A stretch of DNA of 44,862 bases, taken from contig JACMPQ010000052.1 in NCBI GenBank assembly GCA_014377425.1, positions 1 through 44,862 on the forward strand, in the 5' to 3' direction. Origin of the DNA: Microbacteriaceae bacterium (GTDB lineage Bacteria > Actinomycetota > Actinomycetes > Actinomycetales > Microbacteriaceae). The stretch's first letter is position 1; each line of letters begins with the position of its first letter. The notes below the pieces were generated by a model. That model did not search any database and was not told the origin of the DNA. It worked only from the letters and a program-made list of their open reading frames with translations. This document shows, piece by piece, positions 32,472 through 39,332 of this stretch. The translations under genes and the position numbers were made by a program.

Positions 32472-33610
32472 GCCGACCAACACAGCAGTACAAGTTCCGC
32501 CGAAACCCCCGGGCCCAGAGCAAAGAGAAGGGTGTGCTGGCCCACACCCTGGCCCATCCCCGGACGCGGACCCGGACCCGGACCCGGACGCCAACTCTGC
32601 CACGACTCTAAACCGCCCCGTGCGCGGGTTGCGGAGATCGATTCCGCCAAAATGTGCAGTACCGACACGGAGGAGAGATTGCCCACCCGCGCCAGCGAGT
32701 CCCAGCTCGCATGCAACGCCCCCGCGTCGAGCCCCAAACAGTCCGCGAAGGTCTCCAGCACCCGCGGACCGCCGGGGTGCGCCACCCAGTGGTCAATGTC
32801 GGCTATCACCCGATCGTTGGCCGCCAAAAAAGCGATCGTGTCTGCCCTGAAATACTGTTCCACCACCTTGGTCACCCGTTCGGTGAGCACGATCCGAAAA
32901 CCTGATTCGGTGAGGTTGAATCCGATTACCTCCGAGCTGTCGGGATAGAGCGCGCTGCGGGTATCAACGACGTCCAAACCGGACTTCGATTCTCGCCGTG
33001 CCCGCTCGGATCCCACCATCACCACCGCCGCTGCCCCATCCCCAAAAAGGCCGGAAGCTACGAGGTTGGCCATCGAGTCATCCCCTCGTTGGAAAGTCAG
33101 CGAACACAGCTCAACCGCCACCAACACTGCAACCCCATCCGGATGACCTACGAGGTAGTCATTCACCCGCGCGATCCCGGCAGCACCGGCGACACAACCG
33201 AGGCCGTACATCGGAACCCGCTTAACATCGGAGCGAAGCCCCAACCGTTCAACCAGCAGGGCATCAATTGACGGCGCAGAAACGCCGGTGACCGAGGTGA
33301 ACATGATGTAGTCCACCTCGACCGGGTCAATCTTTGCCTCAGCCAAGGCAGCGGTCAGGCAGTCGGTAGCGAGGTTGGTTGCCACCCGAACAAAAACCTC
33401 GTTGGTCTCGGTAAAACTGCGCGGGTCGAGGTAGCGTTCCAAGGGCTGCGCCAGATGACGGCTCGATACGCGCGACCCTGCGTGTAGCCGCTCTAGAACG
33501 GCACGTTTAGTTGTATTGCTGGTAAGCAGCGGACCGATCGTGGCGGTGATCTCCTTCTGCGAATACCGGTGGGCGGGCAGAGCAGTCGCGACGGCGAGAA
33601 TACGGGCCAT
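32468..33610 (-). CDS. Type III polyketide synthase, alkylresorcinol/alkylpyrone type (SrsA-like)
   Basis: 380 aa, thiolase-fold homodimeric synthase. It extends a fatty acyl-CoA starter with malonyl-CoA and cyclises the chain to a phenolic lipid or pyrone. The catalytic triad is visible: Cys139 in Y-G-L-G-C-V-A-G-A, His278 in W-V-A-H-P-G-G-P, Asn311 in V-G-N-L-S-S. A C-terminal A-L-G-P-G-V-S-A-E follows. Just before it is a Gly-Pro run encoded by a 6-bp repeat. ATG 33610 was chosen because it begins the family N-terminus (M-A-R-I-L-A-V-A-T-A-L-P) and TAGCGT lies 5 nt upstream. It leads a three-gene operon with ICMT-like and FAD-oxygenase genes and is divergent from the UppP homologue. The ring type and chain length cannot be predicted. 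Confidence 0.92.
   Translation of the reverse strand: MARILAVATALPAHRYSQKEITATIGPLLTSNTTKRAVLERLHAGSRVSSRHLAQPLERYLDPRSFTETNEVFVRVATNLATDCLTAALAEAKIDPVEVDYIMFTSVTGVSAPSIDALLVERLGLRSDVKRVPMYGLGCVAGAAGIARVNDYLVGHPDGVAVLVAVELCSLTFQRGDDSMANLVASGLFGDGAAAVVMVGSERARRESKSGLDVVDTRSALYPDSSEVIGFNLTESGFRIVLTERVTKVVEQYFRADTIAFLAANDRVIADIDHWVAHPGGPRVLETFADCLGLDAGALHASWDSLARVGNLSSVSVLHILAESISATRARGGLESWQSWRPGPGPGPRPGMGQGVGQHTLLFALGPGVSAELVLLCWSA
32561..32590 (-). repeat. 6-bp tandem repeat in the type III PKS gene
   Basis: Five CGGACC/CGGACG hexamers lie head to tail, three of them identical. On the minus strand they encode P-G-P-G-P-G-P in a surface loop just before the conserved C-terminal A-L-G-P-G of the synthase. 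Confidence 0.85.
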
Positions 33611-33615
33611 GCGTG

Positions 33616-33621
33616 ACGCTA
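33616..33621 (-). promoter_or_regulatory. -10 element of the phenolic-lipid operon
   Basis: Minus-strand TAGCGT ends 5 nt before ATG 33610, which gives a leaderless or near-leaderless message for the PKS gene. Confidence 0.45.
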
Positions 33622-33698
33622 ACATGCACACCTCGGCGCCCCTGGCGGCCCCGAGCGGCGCTTTCAAGCGGGCGAACGTGGCCGAGGTACGCGACTGA

Positions 33699-33704
33699 GA
33701 TAAT
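33699..33704 (+). promoter_or_regulatory. -10 element of uppP
   Basis: GATAAT, five of six bases of TATAAT, lies 34 nt before GTG 33739. Unlike most genes here it would leave a leader of about 28 nt containing the GGAG ribosome site. Confidence 0.5.
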
Positions 33705-33738
33705 TGCCGTTCGTGTCAATCCCACCATCGGAGCTCTC

Positions 33739-34659
33739 GTGAGTGACCTCAGCTACCCGCAAGCCATCATCATGGGCGCAATTCAGGGCATCTCTGAACT
33801 GTTTCCGGTTTCAAGCCTGGCGCACTCGATCCTCATTCCGGCAGTTATTGGCGGCTCTTGGGCGAAAAATATGAGCGTATCGACACCGGAATCCCCCTAT
33901 CTCGCTTTTATTGTCGGTCTTCACGTAGCGACCGCACTGGCACTATTGCTGTTCTTTCGCCGCGAATGGATCAGCATCATCGGAGGCTTCTTTGTCTCGG
34001 TGAGAACCCGCTCGATCACCACCGGTCCGCAGCGAACCGCTTGGCTGCTTATCGTCGGAACCATTCCGGTAGGACTCGCCGGACTCCTGCTGGAGCACAC
34101 CTTCCGCACCGTTTTCGGGCAGCCGCAGGTAACGGCAATTTTTCTCTCCCTCAACGGAATCGTGTTGTTTGCCGGGGATCGTTTTCGCCGGCGTACCAAC
34201 GCGGTGACTCCGGAATCCGCGGCCGACCAGACGAATTCCCATGCAACCGGCGGCGAGACGAGCGGCGACTCGGCCGTATCTCGACTCAGCTATCGCCGTG
34301 GTTTAGCCATCGGTAGCACGCAGGTTTTGGCTTTGCTGCCCGGCATCAGCCGATCCGGCATCGCGATATTAGGGGGAATGGCGGCAGGGCTTACCCATCG
34401 TGAGGCCGCTCGCTTTTCGTTCCTTCTGGCCACTCCGGTGATTCTGGCAGCGGGGCTTCTAAAGCTGCCGGATCTGTTCGGACCGCTCGGCGCGGGTATT
34501 CAGGGTCAGGTGCTGGCCGGGAGTGCTGCGTCGTTCATCTGCGCCTTCGTAGCGGTGGCTTTTCTCGACCGCTACTTTCGCACCCGCACCCTCACACCCT
34601 TCGCGCTCTACTGCATCGCCGCCGGTGTGATCTCCTTCCTTTGGATTAGCTTTCGCTAA
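33739..34659 (+). CDS. uppP: Undecaprenyl-diphosphate phosphatase (UppP/BacA family)
   Basis: 306 aa, eight or so membrane helices. It recycles undecaprenyl diphosphate to the monophosphate carrier used for peptidoglycan and other wall polymers. The two active-site regions are A-I-Q-G-I-S-E-L-F-P-V-S-S-L-A-H-S (Q-x3-E, S-S-x-x-H) and L-P-G-I-S-R-S-G-I-A-I (P-G-x-S-R-S). Compared with the common form it has Q in place of the first Glu and L-A-H for x-G-H. A polar insertion follows helix 1 and another lies near residues 160-185. GTG 33739 has GGAG 5 nt upstream. Divergent from the PKS operon. Confidence 0.9.
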   Translation: MSDLSYPQAIIMGAIQGISELFPVSSLAHSILIPAVIGGSWAKNMSVSTPESPYLAFIVGLHVATALALLLFFRREWISIIGGFFVSVRTRSITTGPQRTAWLLIVGTIPVGLAGLLLEHTFRTVFGQPQVTAIFLSLNGIVLFAGDRFRRRTNAVTPESAADQTNSHATGGETSGDSAVSRLSYRRGLAIGSTQVLALLPGISRSGIAILGGMAAGLTHREAARFSFLLATPVILAAGLLKLPDLFGPLGAGIQGQVLAGSAASFICAFVAVAFLDRYFRTRTLTPFALYCIAAGVISFLWISFR

Positions 34660-34765
34660 TCCGATTTGAGGCTTGCGTGGCCTTCGCGGCAGGGAATATA
34701 GTTTTTCTCAAAATCGGTTGAAATATCCGAACTGGCCGATTCGGGAAAAACTGAAGAAGGTAGCC

Positions 34766-36421
34766 ATGGGATACCCCCGCCCATTTTTCGCCCGCTCTGT
34801 CGCCGTTTCCGTAACGGCAATTGTGGCTCTCGCCCTGCTTGCCCCTTCCCACCTCCCAGCGGCACGGGCCGATACCGCACCGCCCGTTGGGACCCCGGCA
34901 ACTGTCTCCACCGATCTGCTCCCCACCCCGCAAATCAACGGTGTCGTCTGGTCACAGGCGATTGTGGGTGACACGGTGTTCGTCGGAGGCTCTTTCACTA
35001 ACGCACGGCCGGCGGGCTCAGCGGCAGGTGCCAACACGGTTCCCCGTTCGAATCTGCTTTCCTACAGCCTCAGCACCGGAGTGTTGAACCCCTTCGCACC
35101 GAGCCTTAACGGGCAGGTTCGGGCGGTTGGGGCGTCGCCCGACGGCACTCGCCTCTACGTCGGCGGCGAATTCTCTACCGTCAACGGGTCCACCCGCTCG
35201 CGAATTGCCGCGTTCGACACCGCCTCGGGCGCCCTTAACACCGCGTTCCGACCGCAGGCGAACTCTCGCGTGTCGGCCGTCGTTGCCAGCAACTCCACGG
35301 TGTATTTCGGCGGGCACTTCACCTCGGTGAGTAACTTCACTCGCCCCTATGTCGCTGCGGCTCGGGCATCCGATGGAGGCGTTTTGTCGTTTGCTCCGCG
35401 GCTCGCCGGAGGAACGGTGTGGGCACTGGCCCTGTCACCGGATGCCGGCAAGCTCGTGCTCGGCGGCAGCTTCACTACTCTCAACGGCTCCAACAATCCG
35501 GGCTACGGTCTCGGCGCCGTCAATACTGCGACCGGGGCAAATACCCAGTGGAGTATCGCTGGCCTCATTCGCAATGGAGGGGTCAATGCCGCCATCACCG
35601 GACTCTCCTCCGATCAGGACAGCGTGTACGGCACCGGTTACGTCTTCGGCAGCGGGGGTAACTTTGAGGGAACTTTCCGGGCTAACTGGTCTGATGGGGC
35701 CGTTCGCTGGGTGGAGGACTGCCACGGCGACACCTACTCGGCAGTTCCCGCGGGTGGTGTTGTGTATTCCGTGGGTCATCCCCACTTTTGCGGCAATGTG
35801 GGCAGCTTTCCCGAGACCAACCCGCGAACATTTCAGCGCGGCCTGGCCTGGACGAAAGAAGCCCGCACCACCGTGGCGCGAAACACCGTCGGAAACTATT
35901 ACAACTTCGGCGGCAATCCCGCTCCCGGATATTTGACGTGGTGGCCGGATATCAATATCGGCAGCTTCACCGGACAGAATCAGGGCGCTTGGAACGTGAC
36001 TGCGAATGCCAACTATGTGGTGCTCGGCGGTGAATTTACGGCGATCAACAACAAGCCGCAACAGGGTCTGATTCGTTACGCCATTCGCTCACTCGCGCCC
36101 AATAAAGACGGACCGCGACTCAGCGGCGCGAATTATGCGGTGGCTGTCTCTTCGACAACCGCGGGCACAGCACGCATCACCTGGACGGCCAACTACGACC
36201 GGGATAATCGCACACTGAAATACGAGCTGATTCGCAATGGGAACACGGCCGCGCCGATCTACACCGTGAGCGCCGATTCCAATGTTTGGTTTCAACGACC
36301 ACAGCTCGGATTCTCCGATATAGGCCTTGCGTCCGGGCAGAATTACAGCTATCGCCTGCGGGTGACTGATCCCATCGGCAACCTAATTTACGGAGCAGAC
36401 ACCACCGTAACGGTGCGCTAA
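34766..36421 (+). CDS. Secreted beta-propeller-like protein with C-terminal FN3-like domain
   Basis: 551 aa. A signal peptide is visible: basic M-G-Y-P-R-P-F-F-A-R-S, hydrophobic core V-A-V-S-V-T-A-I-V-A-L-A-L-L-A, cleavage after A-A-R-A (about residue 35). Repeats of the type V-(Y/F)-V-G-G-x-F-(T/S)-x-V-N-G...-A-A-F-D-x-x-x-G occur about every 45-50 residues from about 60 to 280 and again near 430, as in delta-60/WD-like propellers of secreted actinobacterial proteins. An FN3-like end (about 465-551: T-A-R-I-T-W-T-A-N-Y-D, then S-Y-R-L-R-V-T-D) follows. The function is unknown, probably binding or adhesion at the wall. ATG 34766 has GAAGG 5 nt upstream; longer readings lack a signal peptide. 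Confidence 0.85.
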   Translation: MGYPRPFFARSVAVSVTAIVALALLAPSHLPAARADTAPPVGTPATVSTDLLPTPQINGVVWSQAIVGDTVFVGGSFTNARPAGSAAGANTVPRSNLLSYSLSTGVLNPFAPSLNGQVRAVGASPDGTRLYVGGEFSTVNGSTRSRIAAFDTASGALNTAFRPQANSRVSAVVASNSTVYFGGHFTSVSNFTRPYVAAARASDGGVLSFAPRLAGGTVWALALSPDAGKLVLGGSFTTLNGSNNPGYGLGAVNTATGANTQWSIAGLIRNGGVNAAITGLSSDQDSVYGTGYVFGSGGNFEGTFRANWSDGAVRWVEDCHGDTYSAVPAGGVVYSVGHPHFCGNVGSFPETNPRTFQRGLAWTKEARTTVARNTVGNYYNFGGNPAPGYLTWWPDINIGSFTGQNQGAWNVTANANYVVLGGEFTAINNKPQQGLIRYAIRSLAPNKDGPRLSGANYAVAVSSTTAGTARITWTANYDRDNRTLKYELIRNGNTAAPIYTVSADSNVWFQRPQLGFSDIGLASGQNYSYRLRVTDPIGNLIYGADTTVTVR

Positions 36422-36457
36422 GCCCATTCGACACCCGAACAGAGGTAGGCCTTAATC

Positions 36458-36490
36458 AATAAGGCCCCCGGGATTACCGGGGGCCTTATT
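36458..36490. terminator. Bidirectional rho-independent terminator
   Basis: A perfect 14-bp stem (AATAAGGCCCCCGG / CCGGGGGCCTTATT) with loop GATTA lies between the secreted-protein stop and the 3' end of the minus-strand tRNA-Leu. The A/T-rich stem ends supply a U-tract on either strand, so it can end both converging transcripts. Confidence 0.93.
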
Positions 36491-36495
36491 ATCTG

Positions 36496-36579
36496 TGCGC
36501 GAGGGGGGACTTGAACCCCCATGCCCTCACGGGCACACGGACCTGAACCGTGCGCGTCTGCCAATTTCGCCACTCGCGC
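36496..36579 (-). tRNA. tRNA-Leu, anticodon CAG
   Basis: 84 nt. The acceptor stem GCGCGAG pairs with CTCGCGC with discriminator A. The D arm contains GGC-AGA. The anticodon arm CACGG-TTCAGGT-CCGTG gives anticodon CAG, which reads CUG. The long variable arm typical of Leu (TGCCCGTGAGGGCA) and a T arm with GGTTCAA complete the cloverleaf. The CCA end is not encoded. It lies 6 nt from the shared terminator. The 36580-36764 region upstream holds its promoter and that of fhaA. Confidence 0.96.
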
Positions 36580-36724
36580 AGACTAGGCGAGATTAGCACA
36601 GCGTCGAAGTCACGGTCCGCCCCTGCCCTCGCAACCGTGGTGTTTGACGCTCCGCTCATCGGCATTCTGACGGCCAAACCGGCGCGGCGATTGCCCCTCA
36701 AAAGCCGCGTCTACGCCCACCGGA

Positions 36725-36730
36725 TAACAT
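36725..36730 (+). promoter_or_regulatory. -10-like hexamer of the fhaA-led operon
   Basis: TAACAT lies upstream of the fhaA GTG at 36765, which would give a leader of about 28 nt containing the GAGG ribosome site. No clear -35 sequence. Confidence 0.4.
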
Positions 36731-36764
36731 ACGAGTGATTGCGCAAACACTGAAACGAGGAAAT

Positions 36765-37532
36765 GTGGGCCTGTTAGACAGCTTCGAGCGAGGTCTCGAG
36801 CGCGTCGTTAACGGTGCATTCGCGAAAACGTTTCGCTCTTCGCTTGCCCCGATTGAGATCACCAGCGCCCTGCGCCGCGAACTCGACACCCGAGCGGCAG
36901 TGGTTTCCCGTGATCGGATTCTGGTACCCAATCAATTTGTCGTCCGGCTCGGACGAACCGACTTTCACCGGATGGACGCGATGGGTATTTCGCTCATCGA
37001 CGAATTGACCAAGTTGGTGCAGTCCCATGCCACCGCACAGCACTACCAATTCACCGGTGCGGTCGAGATCCGAATCGTCGAAGACACTCTTCTCAGCGAG
37101 GGTCTCATCCGCATCGACTCCGAACTGGTCAAGGGTGAAGTGAACTGGATTCCCGTGCTCGATATCGCCGGCACCCGTCATCCAATTCAAAAATCACGCA
37201 CCATCATCGGTCGTGGTTCAGACGCCGACATCACGGTCGCCGACGAAGGCATTTCCCGCAAGCACGTTGAAGTGTTGTGGGACGGCAAACGAGCCCAGGT
37301 TAGAGATTTGGGCTCAACCAACGGCTCCGAGCTCAACGGTCAGCGCGTCACTACCGCGCCACTTCTGGCCGAAGCCGTCATCTCGATTGGTCACACGAAA
37401 ATCGTTTTCCGGGTGGTGGCACAATCCAGTACGCCGCTTTCTCCTACCCCGCTTCCCCACTTGCCGGTCACCAGCGCTCAAATTATTGACCCGCCACGGC
37501 CCTCGGAGCGCTTCATGGGATTCGGTAAATGA
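36765..37532 (+). CDS. fhaA: FhaA, DUF3662 and FHA domain protein
   Basis: 255 aa. An N-terminal DUF3662 region (about 1-115, starting G-L-L-D-S-F-E-R-G-L-E-R) is joined to a C-terminal FHA phosphothreonine-binding domain (about 155-225: I-I-G-R-G-S-D-A-D-I, S-R-K-H, D-L-G-S-T-N-G-S). In mycobacteria FhaA is a PknB substrate and regulates peptidoglycan precursor flow. GTG 36765 is chosen because G-L-L-D-x-F-E-R is the family start and GAGG lies 4 nt upstream; a GTG at 36735 would add ten unrelated residues. First gene of the seven-gene wall operon, with ATGA coupling to fhaB. Confidence 0.92.
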   Translation: MGLLDSFERGLERVVNGAFAKTFRSSLAPIEITSALRRELDTRAAVVSRDRILVPNQFVVRLGRTDFHRMDAMGISLIDELTKLVQSHATAQHYQFTGAVEIRIVEDTLLSEGLIRIDSELVKGEVNWIPVLDIAGTRHPIQKSRTIIGRGSDADITVADEGISRKHVEVLWDGKRAQVRDLGSTNGSELNGQRVTTAPLLAEAVISIGHTKIVFRVVAQSSTPLSPTPLPHLPVTSAQIIDPPRPSERFMGFGK

Positions 37533-38086
37533 GCGAGCTCACCCTGTTGGTTCTCCGCCTAGCGTTCCTACTGGTGCTGTGGGGTTTCATCTTCATCGTG
37601 GTGTTCGCGCTGCGAACCGACCTCTTCGGCCAACGGGTTCGCCGACAGGTGGGATCCGATCAGATCACCAGTGGTTTGCGGGGCGAAAAGCCATCGATGG
37701 CGGGCGAACAGCGGCTCGTTGCGGCCGGCGATCTGAACAGCCCAACCCCAGCAAACGCCCTGCCGAATAATTCGGCTCCGGCAGCAACCGCCCTCACCGC
37801 AACTCGACTGGTGATAGTCACCGGTCCAAAATCCGGCCTCGAACTATCCCTCGAACAAGAGCCACTTACCATCGGTCGCGCCACCGAGAGCGGACTGGTC
37901 ATCCGAGACGACTACACCTCCACGCATCACGCGCGCCTGATGCTCCTCAACGACTCATGGGTGATCCAGGATCTGGATTCCACCAACGGAACTTTTCTCG
38001 ATGGAACCCGCGTGTCTGTTCCCACCCATGTGCCGCTAAACACTCCGGTCAAGATCGGGTCTACCAGCTTCGAATTGCGCCGGTGA
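37529..38086 (+). CDS. fhaB: FhaB (FipA), membrane-anchored FHA domain protein
   Basis: 185 aa. One N-terminal transmembrane helix (about 4-27, L-L-V-L-R-L-A-F-L-L-V-L-W-G-F-I-F-I-V-V), a Pro/Ala-rich linker (about 35-90) and an FHA domain (about 105-180: L-T-I-G-R-A, T-S-T-H-H-A-R, D-L-D-S-T-N-G-T-F). In Mycobacterium the orthologue links FtsZ and FtsQ during division and is phosphorylated by PknA. The ATG overlaps the fhaA stop by 4 nt, and pstP starts 4 nt after the stop. Confidence 0.92.
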   Translation: MSELTLLVLRLAFLLVLWGFIFIVVFALRTDLFGQRVRRQVGSDQITSGLRGEKPSMAGEQRLVAAGDLNSPTPANALPNNSAPAATALTATRLVIVTGPKSGLELSLEQEPLTIGRATESGLVIRDDYTSTHHARLMLLNDSWVIQDLDSTNGTFLDGTRVSVPTHVPLNTPVKIGSTSFELRR

Positions 38087-38090
38087 CCGC

Positions 38091-39332
38091 ATGACCGTTC
38101 TCGGAACCAGCGCAGCCGCCTCCCACGTCGGCAAAATACGCGCCAATAATCAAGACTCCGGATACGCCGGCACCCACCTGTTCGTCGTGGCCGACGGCAT
38201 GGGGGGTCATGCTGGAGGGGATGTGGCCTCCGCGATCGCGATTCAACGAATCATCCAAACCGACCGCGTCTACCCGTCCCCTCCGGATGCCGAGTTCGCT
38301 TTGCGGTCAGCCTTGCTTGCGGCGAATACCCTCCTTGCAGAAACGGTCTTCGACCACCCGGAACTCACCGGAATGGGAACCACGGTCAGCGCCATCTTGC
38401 GCGTCGGCGACCGGGTTGCGATCGCCCATATTGGGGACTCTCGGGTCTACCTGTTGCGCGGCGACAACCTCAGCCAAGTCACGGCAGATCACACTTTTGT
38501 TCAACGTTTAGTCGACAGTGGCCGCATCACAGCCGAGGAGGCCGCCGTCCATCCGCGGCGCTCCGTGCTGATGCGGGTGCTCGGCGACATCGACGCCTCA
38601 CCGGAAATCGACACCACCATCCACGACACCTTGCCCGGTGACCGGTGGATGCTCTGTTCCGACGGTCTCAGTAGCTATGTAAGCGACGAAAAGATCAAGG
38701 TGGTCTTGGAGAATGCGATTGGTGCAGATGCCGCCGCCCAGCGCCTCGTCAAGGAGAGCCTCGATCAGGGTGCCCCTGACAACGTCACCGTGGTCGTGGT
38801 TTCGGTCGACGAAACCAACAGCTCTGCCTCCACCCCGCCGGTCATCGTGGGTTCGGCGGCAGCTCCGCTCTCCTTCGACTCGGATTCCAGCCGTCGGGCA
38901 CTGCGCTTACCGACGCTTCTTCTGCATCCACTTCGACCCGTTCCCCCGGACGACGCCCACTTCGAGCCGGAATCCGAGGAATTTCTCGATGAGTTGATCT
39001 TGGAGGATCGCCGACGGGCACGGGTTCGGCACATTACCTGGCTGGTGGGCATCGTTCTCGCCGTGATCACCCTCGTGGTTGCCCTGGTGCTGGCTTACGA
39101 GTGGACCCAGAGCCACTTCTTTGTGGGGGCAAACGGCTCTACTGTTGCGATCTACCAGGGGGTACAGGCCGATATTGGACCCATCTCGCTTTCTAAGGTT
39201 TACCGCTCCACCACGATTACGCTCGACAGCCTGCCCAGCTATACCCGGCAAAGTGTCATCGGCACCATCAACGCCAATTCGCTCGCTGAGGCGCAGGCGA
39301 TCACTGATCGGTTGACCCATGTCCGGCCCTAG
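38091..39332 (+). CDS. pstP: PstP, PP2C family serine/threonine phosphatase
   Basis: 413 aa. A cytoplasmic PP2C domain (about 8-240) has the metal-binding motifs V-A-D-G-M-G-G-H, M-G-T-T-V, H-I-G-D-S-R, L-C-S-D-G-L-S and G-A-P-D-N-V-T. A juxtamembrane linker, one transmembrane helix (about 312-334) and a short extracellular domain of about 75 residues follow. It removes phosphates from PknA, PknB and their targets (FhaA/FhaB, PBPs), balancing the kinases at the end of the operon. The stop overlaps rodA by 14 nt. Confidence 0.94.
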   Translation: MTVLGTSAAASHVGKIRANNQDSGYAGTHLFVVADGMGGHAGGDVASAIAIQRIIQTDRVYPSPPDAEFALRSALLAANTLLAETVFDHPELTGMGTTVSAILRVGDRVAIAHIGDSRVYLLRGDNLSQVTADHTFVQRLVDSGRITAEEAAVHPRRSVLMRVLGDIDASPEIDTTIHDTLPGDRWMLCSDGLSSYVSDEKIKVVLENAIGADAAAQRLVKESLDQGAPDNVTVVVVSVDETNSSASTPPVIVGSAAAPLSFDSDSSRRALRLPTLLLHPLRPVPPDDAHFEPESEEFLDELILEDRRRARVRHITWLVGIVLAVITLVVALVLAYEWTQSHFFVGANGSTVAIYQGVQADIGPISLSKVYRSTTITLDSLPSYTRQSVIGTINANSLAEAQAITDRLTHVRP

